Shown here piece by piece: positions 34,381 to 45,800 of a DNA stretch of 64,000 nucleotides (position 1 is the first letter of the stretch; every line of letters begins with the position of its first letter). The stretch spans positions 1-64,000 of the forward strand of contig CAMHJX010000013.1 of assembly GCA_946185535.1 (NCBI GenBank), read 5' to 3'. The translations under genes and the position numbers were made by a program. The stretch comes from an uncultured Bacteroidales bacterium (GTDB taxonomy: Bacteria > Bacteroidota > Bacteroidia > Bacteroidales > F082). The notes below the pieces were generated by a model. That model saw nothing but the letters and a program-made list of their open reading frames with translations. It was not told the DNA's origin and ran no database searches.

Positions 34381-35355
34381 TTATCTCACCACCATCTTTG
34401 CCACGATTTCCTCACCTTCGTTTCTTGCCTTGAGGAAATACAATCCCTTGGGGTATTGTCTGAGGTCGATAGTTGACTTGCCTTCGTGACGGTTTTCATA
34501 GATTTTACGACCCGTGATGTCATAAACCTCAACATCCCATTGGCCTTCGCCCAAAGTAAGGTTGAAATGGCCATTCGAGGGATTGGGATAAATGGCACCT
34601 GAAGCAACCTTGTTTTCGACCACATCGGCCAAAGTTGCTTCCAACATCACGCACTGATAGACTTCCTTGTTGCCCGTATAGTCCTGCACCCAAGCCACCA
34701 GTTGGCAGTCCTCGAGAGGATAGTTGATTTCAAACTTCTCCTCGAAATCCATCACTGGGCCTGCGAAAGGAGTGCCCTCGTGCGTCGGGATCATGTCGCG
34801 CACGTTCCAGTTGACGTACTCACCGCCACCCCATGAATAAGGGATATGGCTTTGGGTGAGGACAACGAACAGTCGCACGTCGCTACCATTGCAATCGCCC
34901 ACTTGCTCCACATGGCATTTCACGGTATACAAATTGTAACCGTTAGCATCCAGTTCCATGGCAATGGTGAACGGACTCGTCTTGGCTATTTCCTGCTCAT
35001 AGTACGGTTGATAATACATGTAATTCATTCCTGGGGAACCGCCAGGAAGGCTGATGGAACCGTCCATAAACAGCGTGGGATAGCCCATGGCATCGTAATA
35101 AGCCACACGAGCGCCCACTTCATCATTAGTCAATTCAGGCACGGAATAGGAAGGAGCCTGATAGCATACCGGAGCGATAAGAAGACCATCGGCCAACATC
35201 TCTTCGATGGCTTCGTCGGCGGCTGGGCAGTTGCCACAGTGCACGCCAGTCATCAGTTCGAAAAGCACGCATTCGCGCGCCACGTTCTTGGTTTGGGCAA
35301 ACATCGCAGGCATGGCAAGCATGGCGGCGATGAGTAAAAAGAGGTTTTTCTTCAT
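34381..35355 (-). CDS. T9SS-exported thioredoxin-fold (Omp28-like) protein
   Basis: The 324-residue protein has a signal peptide ending near MFAQ (21), a thioredoxin-like N-terminal domain with a CxxC site (GVHCGNCPAADE, C39-C42 region) and the cis-Pro-like MGYPTLFMDG, a beta-rich middle, and a C-terminal T9SS type A sorting domain (YPNPSNGHFNL to KMVVR). This matches Omp28-related proteins of Bacteroidales. It follows the larger thioredoxin-like gene by 53 bases and is likely its operon partner. No own promoter box was seen in the gap. Confidence 0.85.
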   Translation of the reverse strand: MKKNLFLLIAAMLAMPAMFAQTKNVARECVLFELMTGVHCGNCPAADEAIEEMLADGLLIAPVCYQAPSYSVPELTNDEVGARVAYYDAMGYPTLFMDGSISLPGGSPGMNYMYYQPYYEQEIAKTSPFTIAMELDANGYNLYTVKCHVEQVGDCNGSDVRLFVVLTQSHIPYSWGGGEYVNWNVRDMIPTHEGTPFAGPVMDFEEKFEINYPLEDCQLVAWVQDYTGNKEVYQCVMLEATLADVVENKVASGAIYPNPSNGHFNLTLGEGQWDVEVYDITGRKIYENRHEGKSTIDLRQYPKGLYFLKARNEGEEIVAKMVVR

Positions 35356-35408
35356 TTTTAGTAGAGATTAAATTAGTAGCTATTTATTTGTCTGCTTGAA
35401 CATTCAGA

Positions 35409-37436
35409 TTATTGAATTGTCAGTTTGGTTGTAATCTCATGCCCCTCGTTTGTGGCCTTCAGGAAATACAATCCCTTCGGGCATCGGCCAAGGTCAATGG
35501 CTGATTGACCTTTGTGACGGCCTTCGTAAACCTTGCGGCCCGTGATGTCAAAGACTTCCACGCTCCACTGGCCTTCGCCGAGGTTAACATTAAACTGGCC
35601 GTTGGAAGGATTGGGATAGACATTAAACTCTTGATTTTCAGCCTCATCGACCGATTGTGTCTCTTGGAACGTCACAATTTGTTTCACTGAAGTTTTATTA
35701 CCTCCATAAAGGGCCTGAACCTCAATGACATATAGCTTTTCAGGCAAATATTCATACTCGTATTCGGTTTCATTGACATTCTCAGCAACCAAAACGTTGT
35801 TCACATACACGTTGTAGCCCGTCGGCGTGCCTTGCGAAGGGGCATCCCACGAAACAAGGAGACAATGGCAATACACACCTTCCTCCTCTTCGGCCTTCAG
35901 ATTCTGCACCGAATAAGGATGCTCGTCAGTGTATTCGTATGCGAAACGGCTGTTGTAAATCTCCTTGGTGGCATGGTTCTGAACCCAGACGGCCACTTCC
36001 AAATCGTTCATTTCCTCGACATGGGTCGATGCCATATCGTATTCAAACTCAAAGTGTTGCTCCTCGCCCACAGTGAAATTCACTTGCGTGCCTTGGGCAT
36101 CGGGGAGCATCTTCATCATGACGTGGAAAAACTCCGTCTCGCCGTTGCTGCCCGTGTTGTTGACCGTCCTTTTTTCGTTCACCGAAACGAAGACACGGGC
36201 ATTTTGGTCGACGAAAGGCATGATGTCGGCCACCACCTTGATGGTGCTGCCTTGCATGGAGAACGAGCTGCGGATATCGAACAGCGCCACCTGCTCCAAC
36301 ATGGGTTCGAAATTGGTGGACAACACCGGATTCTCGCCTTGGTCGACGCCATCAAGGAAGGCTTGGGGGACGCCCACCACATTATAATAATAGAAACGGG
36401 TGTCGCTTTCGGAGGTGTGGTATCGATCGCCAAAAGTGGGATACTTCACGAAGGCGAACTGCCCCGCATAGTCCTCGCAAAGCTGGTGCAAAGCCTCGTT
36501 GTTCTCCACGCACGGGCCGCACGTCGACGACGAGAAACTCTCGATCATCACATTCCTTTCGCCAATGGCGTGAACCACCGTGAGGGTCAATTCAAGCTCA
36601 TTGTTTTCGTCGTTGTCGTCGCCTTCCGCACCGTTAACTTCCAATATCTTGAAAACGCAGTCGTGTTGGCCTAAACCAAGGTCGACGGGGGTGCTGAAAG
36701 TCAGCACGTCGCTGGTCATATAGGGAATGTTGACCGAGAAAGTCTCCGCCACAGGCTCCTGACCGTCAATCTGATAACTCAACTCGACCGAAGTGATGGC
36801 ATCGGTGCCGTAGTTGAGCACCTTCACGCCGAGATTCGTCTCGCCGTAGGGAAGCGTAGCCGGAAATGCCAATCTCGTGAGGCCCAAATCATTGTTCGTA
36901 TTGCTGATGATTTCGATGTCGTCGAAAAACCACTGAAGGAACTGGTGGCTGTCGGTATCGACGAACACGCAGAACTGCACGTTGGGCTGCCCCATGTCGG
37001 GCGATTCGATCGACTCAAGCACATGGTAAACCGACGACGAATTGTAGGTGTGGCGCCAGCACTCATGCCAGGTGACACCGCCGTCGGACGAGGTCGCAAT
37101 GCCCATGTCGTTGGAACCGTAGAAATGCTCGTAGGAGTGGTTGAACGTAAACGTCACGCCGCTCACACCCGTCATGTCGAAGGCAGGTGTGACTAGGCGC
37201 GCCATGCCAGTAAAATATGGAGAAAATTGTAGTTCCATCTCGTTGGGCGTACCGCCTGCATTGTTCGTGCGGGAAACGACCCAGTTGTTGCCGCCTTCGC
37301 CCATGGTCGACCATCCGGCAGGGATGGAGTTACCATCAAAGGATTCGTGAAGCAAGACAGCGCGATTTTGTGCCAATCCATTGACTGAAAGTAGGATAGC
37401 CATCGCAATAGTAATAGTAATAAATACTCTTCTCAT
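35409..37436 (-). CDS. T9SS-exported protein: cleaved-adhesin-like, thioredoxin-like and Fn3 domains
   Basis: The 675-residue protein has a signal peptide ending near GLAQ, an N-terminal jelly-roll of the cleaved-adhesin/choice-of-anchor J type (ESFDGNSIPAGW to FFDDIEII, about 30-180), a linker strand domain, a thioredoxin-like domain with CxxC in SSSTCGPCVENNEAL (about 300-420), a fibronectin-like domain (about 535-600), and a T9SS type A sorting domain at the end (VYPNPSNGQFNV to KLTIQ). The first domain type also occurs in gingipain and HagA proteins. The 26-bp motif shared with the sigma gene lies upstream at 37479-37504, suggesting control by the same sigma factor. Confidence 0.85.
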   Translation of the reverse strand: MRRVFITITIAMAILLSVNGLAQNRAVLLHESFDGNSIPAGWSTMGEGGNNWVVSRTNNAGGTPNEMELQFSPYFTGMARLVTPAFDMTGVSGVTFTFNHSYEHFYGSNDMGIATSSDGGVTWHECWRHTYNSSSVYHVLESIESPDMGQPNVQFCVFVDTDSHQFLQWFFDDIEIISNTNNDLGLTRLAFPATLPYGETNLGVKVLNYGTDAITSVELSYQIDGQEPVAETFSVNIPYMTSDVLTFSTPVDLGLGQHDCVFKILEVNGAEGDDNDENNELELTLTVVHAIGERNVMIESFSSSTCGPCVENNEALHQLCEDYAGQFAFVKYPTFGDRYHTSESDTRFYYYNVVGVPQAFLDGVDQGENPVLSTNFEPMLEQVALFDIRSSFSMQGSTIKVVADIMPFVDQNARVFVSVNEKRTVNNTGSNGETEFFHVMMKMLPDAQGTQVNFTVGEEQHFEFEYDMASTHVEEMNDLEVAVWVQNHATKEIYNSRFAYEYTDEHPYSVQNLKAEEEEGVYCHCLLVSWDAPSQGTPTGYNVYVNNVLVAENVNETEYEYEYLPEKLYVIEVQALYGGNKTSVKQIVTFQETQSVDEAENQEFNVYPNPSNGQFNVNLGEGQWSVEVFDITGRKVYEGRHKGQSAIDLGRCPKGLYFLKATNEGHEITTKLTIQ

Positions 37437-37478
37437 ACTTTTTACAGAATTAGTTAGTTTGCCTTTAATTTTTAATTA

Positions 37479-37504
37479 GGTGCAAAAGAGCAAGGGATAA
37501 TAAC
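37479..37504 (-). promoter_or_regulatory. Putative ECF-type promoter, copy B
   Basis: On the minus strand the 26 bases begin GTTATTATCC and end TTTTGCACC, with GTTATT and GCACC at the same distance as in the copies before the sigma gene, the giant adhesin and its paralogue. The distance to the ATG of the 675-residue protein gene is 42 bases. There is no TA two bases before TTTG, so it is not a normal -7 box. Confidence 0.6.
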
Positions 37505-37686
37505 GGAGGGAGGAGGAAAGTTTTGGCAGGTTACAATTCTCCAGCCATATAAAGCGGCAAATAACCACGCCGTCTTCAACTTTGACATAGGAGGAGTGAA
37601 ACGCAAACGGAGTGGATAGTTGCTGCGCGTATTTGTTGCGGAATTATTTCAAGCATCTGTAGGACTAAAACTTTTCTCCTCAGCCC
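37505..37686. other. Intergenic core between divergent motif copies B and A
   Basis: No gene is seen in these 182 bases. The flanks are two facing copies of the shared 26-bp motif. An upstream extension of the sigma gene frame reaches 37620 but includes the promoter. Confidence 0.5.
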
Positions 37687-37712
37687 GTTATTTTCTTCCC
37701 TACCTTTGCACC
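37687..37712 (+). promoter_or_regulatory. Putative ECF-type promoter of the sigma gene, copy A
   Basis: The 26 bases begin GTTATTTTCTTCC and end CTTTGCACC. This copy also contains a normal -7 box TACCTTTG (37701-37708), so it may be read by the housekeeping sigma factor as well. The sigma gene ATG is 24 bases downstream. Confidence 0.6.
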
Positions 37713-37736
37713 CAACAACATAAACAGCCAAACTTA

Positions 37737-38258
37737 ATGCCGTCTGCACCCATTGCCTCCACCGAAAAACGCGTCGAAGCCTTCAACGCCCTTGTGTTGC
37801 GCCACAAGGCGATGATTTGGCATGTGTGCTCCGACTACAGCCTCGGAAGGGTATGGAACACAGAAGACTGCATGCAAGAGGTGATGGTCAATCTGTGGCG
37901 CGACTTCGACAAGTTCGAGGGTCGCAGCGCGGAGAAGACCTGGGTGTGGCGCGTGGCCACCAACACGATGCTCATGCTGCGCCGAAAAGACGTCAGAAGC
38001 CCGCAGACCGAAACGATGGACCCAACCAACGAAGGCCTTGCAGGGGCAGCACTGCAGGACGACAACTACCAGCAGCTGCTGCAACTCATCGACGCACTAC
38101 CCGAAGAAAACAGCGTCGCCATCCGCGCCTTCCTCGACGGCTTCTCCTACAAGGAAATCGCCGACATGACTCACAGCACTGTGGGCGCCGTGGCCATGCG
38201 CATCGCACGCACCAAACGTCGGCTCAAGCGGATGTACGAAGCAGAAAACACCTTATAG
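37737..38258 (+). CDS. ECF RNA polymerase sigma factor
   Basis: The 173-residue protein has region 2 (LRHKAMIWHVCSDYSLGRVWNTEDCMQEVMVNLWRD, about 20-80, with the RVATNTMLMLRRK helix) and region 4 (LPEENSVAIRAFLDGFSYKEIADMTHSTVGAVAMRIARTKRRL, near 130-168). No region 3 or extra domain. I chose the ATG at 37737 after the -7 box; an in-frame start at 37620 would lie upstream of the promoter. It is followed 3 bases later by a small membrane protein gene, in the usual place of an anti-sigma factor. Identical 26-bp motifs in front of it and of nearby T9SS cargo genes suggest autoregulation and a local regulon. Confidence 0.9.
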   Translation: MPSAPIASTEKRVEAFNALVLRHKAMIWHVCSDYSLGRVWNTEDCMQEVMVNLWRDFDKFEGRSAEKTWVWRVATNTMLMLRRKDVRSPQTETMDPTNEGLAGAALQDDNYQQLLQLIDALPEENSVAIRAFLDGFSYKEIADMTHSTVGAVAMRIARTKRRLKRMYEAENTL

Positions 38259-38261
38259 TTT

Positions 38262-38681
38262 ATGAACGAACAACCAACATATAGAACAATGAACGCAAAC
38301 CAAAATCGTGACGATTTCCGACAGCTTTGGGAACGACGCAAACAGACGTGGCAAAATGAAAACGATATGAACGTGCCCGACGACACCACCGTTCTGAAAA
38401 TGGCCGAACTCGCCCGCCAAGTTTCACCTGCTCGCGATGAAAACATCGTTCCTATCAGCCTCGGACGGCGCGGCCGCTGGATCCCCTATGCCGCTGCAGC
38501 CAGCGTGCTCATCGGTGTCGGTGTCATCGGTCTGACCTACCAAAGCGAAATGCCCAATCAGCCACAACTGCTTAAAGCCCAAAAGATAAACATCAACGGA
38601 CAGAACGTGCGTTTCCTGTGCAACAACGGTTGCTCGGCGCAAGACATACTGGTCTCGGCCAACGACATCATCAAAAAATAA
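38262..38681 (+). CDS. Small single-span membrane protein, candidate anti-sigma factor
   Basis: The 139-residue protein has an N-terminal soluble part with DDFRQLWERRKQTW, one membrane span near 72-93 (WIPYAAAASVLIGVGVIGLTY), and a short outer part with two Cys (FLCNNGCSA). Position and topology match an anti-sigma factor for the sigma gene just upstream, but no known anti-sigma domain (such as a zinc-binding HxxxCxxC) is visible, so the role is inferred. Confidence 0.7.
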   Translation: MNEQPTYRTMNANQNRDDFRQLWERRKQTWQNENDMNVPDDTTVLKMAELARQVSPARDENIVPISLGRRGRWIPYAAAASVLIGVGVIGLTYQSEMPNQPQLLKAQKININGQNVRFLCNNGCSAQDILVSANDIIKK

Positions 38682-38687
38682 CCAGCC

Positions 38688-39512
38688 ATGAAGAAAACCA
38701 TCACATATCTTTTGCTGCTCCTCTTGACGGCGATGGTGGCCTGTTGCGACAACGAAAGCGGACAGGAAACGACAAGCCCGTACGATACAAATGCCGCGCT
38801 CAAACTATATTGCCAATATGCCGACAACGAGAACCTGACCGTGGCTTATCTCGGCGACTTTGAAATCAACGGCAACCCTATCGACGCTGTCATGATCCAA
38901 GCCGACAACGACCTCGACTGGCAAGAGCTGAGCAAAGACTTCGACATATTTACAAAAATTGATTCATGCGTCGAACAAAACAACATATCCATGTGCCCCA
39001 ACCGCGACGAACTTATCTCCTTAGGCATTGGCATCGAGACCGACTTCCTGCAAGTACTCGGACTCGACAGCACTATCACACGCGACCAAATCACCGAAGA
39101 ACACATCAATACATTCTCGAAGTACTTGTCCCTACAAATCAAGGACATCCTCAATAACTTCCAGGACTCCGACACCCTCATCCATGATGCCACCATCATC
39201 ATTGGCGACGGCCCTGTGACCCCTGCCAGCAACATGTCCATCGACGAATATATCAACACCGTGGCCGAAGTCCTCACCCAAAGCATCTTCGATGAATTCT
39301 TCACCAATCAAGACAGCCTCAACCTCGCCCCCAACCCCATAGCTGAAAACAACGAATTGCTCGACAACGCCAAAAGCCACGGCCACAGCGGCTACGTTAC
39401 CGCAGCCGACTACAAGAACCGCACCATGTGGCTCTTCTTCTATGATGACCAAAAGGAATGTAACGTCATCCTCACTCACATCAAAAACGACATCATCATC
39501 AAAGAAGAATAA
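38688..39512 (+). CDS. Lipoprotein linked to the sigma factor operon
   Basis: The 274-residue protein has a type II signal peptide, lipobox MVAC (C19; the next residue is also Cys). The mature part is acidic and helical (EEHINTFSKYLSLQIKDILNNF and similar), with no family I recognise. It starts 6 bases after the membrane protein gene, so the three genes form an operon: sigma factor, membrane protein, lipoprotein. Confidence 0.72.
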   Translation: MKKTITYLLLLLLTAMVACCDNESGQETTSPYDTNAALKLYCQYADNENLTVAYLGDFEINGNPIDAVMIQADNDLDWQELSKDFDIFTKIDSCVEQNNISMCPNRDELISLGIGIETDFLQVLGLDSTITRDQITEEHINTFSKYLSLQIKDILNNFQDSDTLIHDATIIIGDGPVTPASNMSIDEYINTVAEVLTQSIFDEFFTNQDSLNLAPNPIAENNELLDNAKSHGHSGYVTAADYKNRTMWLFFYDDQKECNVILTHIKNDIIIKEE

Positions 39513-39536
39513 ACAAGAATAAACAGAGAGACCGGG

Positions 39537-39639
39537 ACTTCCACATTTTTCATGTTTTTATCACGTTAATAATGCTAGTTTGTCAGAGACAATTTCTTTT
39601 TTCGCAATGATTTTCCCCAAAACCATTGCATGTGGAAGT
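39537..39639 (+). ncRNA. Candidate structured RNA
   Basis: ACTTCCACAT (39537-39546) pairs exactly with ATGTGGAAGT (39630-39639). Directly before the right arm GCAATG (39604-39609) pairs with CATTGC (39624-39629), so two helices would stack. The right arm is followed by TTTTTCC, like a terminator. No promoter box was found, so this could also be a transcription end for the lipoprotein operon. Confidence 0.35.
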
Positions 39640-39732
39640 TTTTCCATATGATGACGCCTCTTGAACCCCGAAGAAGCAATGAGAATGAGAAAGCTTAATA
39701 AATTGGTTAATTAATTCAGTGAAAGCGAAATG

Positions 39733-39757
39733 GGCGGCCTTCAAGGTCGCCTTTTTC
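39733..39757 (+). terminator. Hairpin with T tract before the giant adhesin promoter
   Basis: GGCGGCCTT (39733-39741) pairs with AAGGTCGCC (39743-39751) with one wobble and is followed by TTTTTCTG. It isolates the giant adhesin gene from the sigma operon. Confidence 0.65.
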
Positions 39758-39787
39758 TGTTTTGTGGAATATTTTTCCAAAAAGGCA

Positions 39788-39813
39788 GTTATTTTTCCCC
39801 AGACTTTTGCACC
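39788..39813 (+). promoter_or_regulatory. Putative ECF-type promoter of the giant adhesin gene, copy C
   Basis: The 26 bases begin GTTATTTTTCCCC and end CTTTTGCACC. The TA of a normal -7 box is missing (GACTTTTG instead). The 76-base leader holds an imperfect hairpin CTCAAAGGA/TCCTTGAG followed by a T-rich tract, 39820-39862, which could work as an attenuator. Confidence 0.62.
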
Positions 39814-39889
39814 TAGACTCCTCAAAGGATGAAAAATGTCCTTGAGTTTTTATTTATTTTTCTATTAATTAACTAATTTTCAAAACTTT

Positions 39890-42800
39890 ATGCAAAAGAA
39901 AGCATTTTCTTTCGTTTTGACGCTCCTGCTCGCCTTCATGGGCATGGCGAGAGCTGATGTAGTGACCATCGGCGAAGGGACGAGCACGGGCTACGTGACC
40001 CCGTTCAACAGCCTTTGGGGCTACTCATGCGTTGAGCAGATCTACACTGCCAACGAAATTGGGACTGCTGGAACCATCAACTCCATCAGTTTCAATCTGT
40101 CCTCTGGTTCGCAAACGAACCAAGTTGAGGTTTTTATGAAGAACGTGACAAGAAGCACGTTCTCAAGTACTTCGGATTACGAAGCCCTCACCGCTTCGGA
40201 CATGGTGTATAGCGGCACCGTGACGTTCAACGCCGGGTGGACCACGATCACGCTCGACACTCCGTTTGCGTATGACGGCAGCAGTAATCTGTTGATTGCC
40301 ATGCACGAGTTCACCTCGGGCTACAGCACAATCAACTTTTATTACACCTCGGCTGCGAACACGGTGGTGACGTTCCACAGCGACAGTGTAAACCCCGACC
40401 CTTACAATCTGGGTTCGTTCAGCGGTAGCTCCTACACCTCGTCCAACCGCGCCAACATCCAAATCGACATCACTCCTGGTGGTGCTGGCAACGGCGACAA
40501 ACTGCACGTGCAGTTCATGGACGGTGAAAACGTGGTCATCGACTCGCTGAACATGGGCATCCGCCCGATTAACGCATGGATGGAACCTTTCGAGTTCACC
40601 ATGTACAGCGAAGGCCCGACCTATACGGTGACCAACCTCGACTTCACCCCAAGCGATGGCATGTTCAGCGTCAGCGGTCAGGAATTGCCTTTCCAAGTGA
40701 CCCGTTCACACGGTGTTGACCTTACCATCAGCTCCAATGCCACACAAGCTGGCGTGGTTGAGCGTCAGTTTGTGGCCATCACCGAAGGCAATCGCGCCGC
40801 CCACATCTGGCCCATCGTGGTCGAGGTCTACAACCCCGCCGTTCCGGATGTGTGGGAGATGGCTTGCACCCAAGCCACCACGTTCCCCTTCGTGGAAGTG
40901 CCTGCAACAGCCCACAATACCACTCTGCACAACGACTACACCCTGCCTTTCCCCGAAATCGAGGAAGGTTATGATGCCGTCTACAAGCTCGTGTTCACGC
41001 AAGACCGTATGCTGAACGCCAGCGTCAGCAATGGCCAAAACGGCAAAGTGGCCCTCTACAAGGAAGGCTTTGAAGGCCAAGGCGGCCCCATGGCTACCAA
41101 CAACTACACTGGCCCCCAAACCGCCACTGCCGAAGGCATCAGCTACGGCCCCGTCATCACCAACGCTGCCGTCGAAGCTGGCACCTATTATTTGGTGGCC
41201 TCTTCGACCACGCCTGACTTCCAGGTGACCATCGATGCCCAAGCCATGCCTTGCCCGACGGTTGAAGGTTTTGCTTTCAACCCGACGCCTGCCGACAATG
41301 CCGACGGCCTCGAGCCTGCCAGCGTCACGCTGCAATGGACGCTGCCCGCCTACACCACCGAGTGGCGCCTGGTGTTCGGAACGACCTACTATCCTGAAGC
41401 CGGTCATCCGCAAACCATCATCACCGACTGGTCGAGCGAGCTGGCCAACAGCTACACCGTGACCAACCTTTGGAACAACACCAACTACTTCTGGAGGATA
41501 GAGATGCGCAACGACGGTTGCCCGCAAGGCGTGAGCAGCCCGATTTGGGGCTTCACCACCAACCTCAACCGCCCGCACGACCTGACCACCGTCGACCAAA
41601 ACATCTTCGAGGACGAGCAAGTCGTGTTGAACTGGACGGCTGTCGTCGACCGTACTTTCCGTACCTATAACGTGTACCGCGACGGTCAGCTCATCGGCAC
41701 CACCCAAGTGAACAACATCGGCAACGCCACCTATACTGACGGTCCTCTGGCCTACAACATGAACGGCTACACCTACCATGTGACCGCCGTTTACGACGAA
41801 GGCGAAAGCGCCCCGTCGAACACCGTCACGGTGAACGTGAGCGGCTATACCAACACCACTGGCGTCAACGGTTACGTTTGGGAACAAGACGGTGAAACGG
41901 GCATCCAAGGTGCCTTGGTCACCCTGACCACTACCGACGAATTTGGCGACCCGCACACCTACACGGTCACTTCGGGTGCCAACGGTTACTACAGCAAGCA
42001 AATCTATGCTGGCACCGTGACCAACGCCGTGGCCACTTTGGACGGCTACCAAGAGACTGTCACCGTCCACGAATTGCCCTTCACCGTGGCCCACAATGCT
42101 CAAGAGGACAACGTGAACTTCTTGATGGACGAAAACTTCAACCCCGTTTGCTCAGTCATCGCCGAGTATTATCCCGACAGCCTCGACCCGAACAGCCCGT
42201 ATGTGAAGGTTTCGTGGGGCTGCGGCCTGCCTGGTGAGGAAATCATCGAGCCTTTCGAGACTGGCGACTTCAGCCAATTCGATTGGCAAATCGATGCCAA
42301 CTATCCTTGGAGCATCACCACCACCAACCCGTATGAAGGCCAATACTGCATGAAGAGCGGCGGCGCTGGCGTGGCCAACGTCACCAGCAACATGACCGTT
42401 ACGGTCGACATCCCCAGCGACGGCGAGATGAGCTTCTTCGGCAAGATCAGCTGCGAGCAGAACTGGGACTACGGCTACTTCTTCATCGACGGCCAACAGA
42501 TGGGCAGCTACACTGGTGCCGGCAACTGGGCCGAGCGCAAGTTCCCCATCACCGAAGGCACACACACCTTCCAATGGAGATACACGAAGGACGGTAGCGT
42601 CAACAGCAACGACGACTGCTTCTACGTGGACTACATCAGCTTCTACCATCAACCCGCTCCCGTGGAACCCGGTTGGGTGTTCTACGACGACGGCGTGAAC
42701 GTCGACGCCATCGGCCTGACCGCCGGCGGTTCGTTCTACTGGGGCGTGATGTTCCCCGCTGGCCAATATGCTGGCAACAGCCTGACCAAGGTGAGCATGT

Positions 42801-45800
42801 ACGACTATGCCGCCCACACTGGTAACATCATGGTTTACCAAGGTGGCGCCACCGCTCCTGGCACGTTGCTCTATCAACAGCCCTACACCTGCACCGGCAG
42901 CGAAGACTTCGTGGAATGGACGATGAACACGCCTGTGGCCATCGATCCTACGCAGAACCTCTGGATTGTGATGAACAACAACGACGGCCAATATGTGGCT
43001 TCTTGCTGCGCCAACACGGGCGACCCGAACGGTCGTTGGATCAGCATTGACGGCACGGCTTGGCAAGACCTCGTTGATGCAGGCCTTGATTACACCTTCA
43101 TGCTCCGCGCCTACGTGGCCAACGGCGCCAAGGGTGAATACATCGCTTCTGTCAACAACTGGGATGCTGCTTCGCAAATGGTGAAGAAAGCCGCTCCCGT
43201 GAAGGGCGAAAGCCGCACGAGCCTCTTTGCCGTTTCGGGCAATACCACCAAGTACAACGTTGGTGTTCCCACCCGCAATGGCAACACCCGCAGCCTGGAT
43301 CACTACAGAATCTATCGTACGCACTGCTACAACGACGGTCCTTACACCGAAGAGAACACCGTGCTGCTGGCCACCAACTGGCCCAGCGACACCATCTACA
43401 TCGACGTTGAATGGGCCGACCTGCCGGCTGGTATCTACAAGTGGGGTGTTGGCTGCGTCTATGCTGGCAACCGTGGCGAACTCGTCGAGTCACCCATCAG
43501 CTGGGGCGCTCCTCAAGCCATCAACCACGTCAACGGCGACCGTACTGGCCTCGCCAAGCACAGCATTGAGCTGATGCCCGGTGCCAATGCCAACCACAAC
43601 GCCAAGGCCATCGGCCAAGCCCTCCGTGGCGCCACTGCCTACGGCATGAACATCTTCGACGGTCTGGCTCTGCCTGTGGGTTACCTGAGCTTCGATATGG
43701 ACAACATCAATGGCGCTTCGGTCATCAACAGCCTCGCTGCCGTTGGCGGTTCGGCTTACGATGCCGCTACAGGTCACCTCTTTGTGAGCGATATTGAAAA
43801 CAGTCTCCTCTACGAATTGGATCCTGCCACCGGTAACATCCTCAACCAAGTGGAGACCACCTACGGCCTGCTGACCATCGCCATGGATCCCACCACGGGC
43901 ATCCTCTACGGCGAAGACGACTACGGCTACCTGATGACGGTTGATCCTGCTACTGGCGAGACCACCGACATCGATGTCATGGGTGCAGCCATGACCAGCA
44001 TCAGCTTTGATGGCAACGGACAACTCTACGGCTTGGCCGTTGGAGCTCCCACTGCTTTCTACAGCATCGACAAGACCACGGCCGTCGAGACGCTGGTTGG
44101 CAACCTCAACCACGATTCCAACTACGCCCAAAGCTTCGCCATCGACCCCGTCAATGGCAAGATGTACTGGGCTCAGTGCCTCAATCCTGACGACACGCAC
44201 TTCTATGAAGTCGACATGACCACTTTAGTCCTGACCGAACTGGCCGCCAACATCGGCGAAGTGACTGGCCTGGTGATTCCTGCCTACACCGAACCTGGTC
44301 CTGGCCCGGAACCCACTCCTGGTAGCAACATCAACGAGCTGGCTCTGCCTCGCGAAAGCGAGACCATCTGGTCCAACTGCCTCGAAAAGGGCATGTACCT
44401 CGGCGAAGACATGGTTGACATCAACGTGCTGCTCAACAGCGCCGACAGCCCAGAGGGCGTCAGCGTGAGCTTCACCAACCTCGACGAAAACGAACAAGCC
44501 GAACACCCGATGGATGCCATCGTCCTCGACGAGACTGGTTTCTACAGCTGGGATCTCTTCCGCAAGGGCGACTACATCGTCAACATCAACTTTGAGGGTT
44601 ACTACCCGATCGTCGACACCGTGAGCATCTGGGAAGAGACTCACATGCGCTATGTGATGACCGAGATCATCTACGGTGTCGAAAACCTCTACGTGAGCCG
44701 CACTGGTTGGGCCATGTGGGATCCTCAGGGCGCTGCCCCGACTCCTCCTACCCCGCCCACACCTCCCACTCCTGGTGAAGACGCCGTGATCGTGCTGAAC
44801 GTTCCTGCCGACATCTGGGGCGACGGCTCTGGCTATCAGATGCTGCTCGATGCCGATGCCACGATGTTCACGCAACTTGATGCCGTCAGCTTCTTCAACG
44901 AAATTGGCAGCTTCAGCGATTTCGAATACACGATTCCTGCCGATGCCGACTATGGCCTCAACCCCGCCCACGTGGTGGTTGGAACCAGCGTCTCCATCAC
45001 CGTGCCCGCTGGCACCTACGACTACGCCATCATCAACCCTGACAAGGTCAGCACCATCTATTTCGCTTCCAACAACGGCAATGCCCCGAGCAAGGGCGAC
45101 GATATGGTGTTTGAAGCCGGCAAGGCCTACACCTACACCGTTTACGAAAGCGGCACTGGCGATGCTGTCGACCTGACCGTCACCGACCGCGAAGGCAGAA
45201 GCATCAAGCCCGCCGCTCAGCACAACGTTGCCAACGCTGCTGCTCGCGTGCGCGAAAATGTTGCCAACAACGATCGTCACCTCGAATATTATAAGGTGAT
45301 GTGCGAGAGCCTCGACCACGAGCCCATCTTCAATGCCGACGTTCCTGCTTCGCAGCCTTTCTGCCAAGTGAACACCGCTGAACTGGTTGAAGGCGAACAC
45401 TACCTCTGCAAGGTAGCTGCCGTCTACAGCACTGGCATGAGCGATTGGACCGAATGCATCTGGCAGTATGAAAGCTGCGAGAACTATGCTGGCACCCTCA
45501 ACGGCGTGACCGTTGACGGCAATGTCATCAGTTGGGATTACCCGAACGGTAGCGGTCCTCAACCACCGGTTCCTCCGGTCCCGGGCGACAATGCCGAAAT
45601 CGTCTTGAACGTGCCCACCGACATCTGGGGCGACGGCTCTGGCTATCAGATGCTGCTCGATGCCGATGCTTCGATGTACACGCAACTTGAAGCCGCCCAG
45701 TACTTCAACGACCTCGGCAGCTTCGAAGGCTTCGAATACACGATTCCTGAAAACGCCGACTACGGCATCAACCCTGCCAACGTGGTGGTTGGAGCCAGCG

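Noticed and set aside
40706-42103. 465-codon open frame on the minus strand
   Set aside because: Same cause as above: strand shadow of the giant adhesin with low-complexity VGV/HGD composition.
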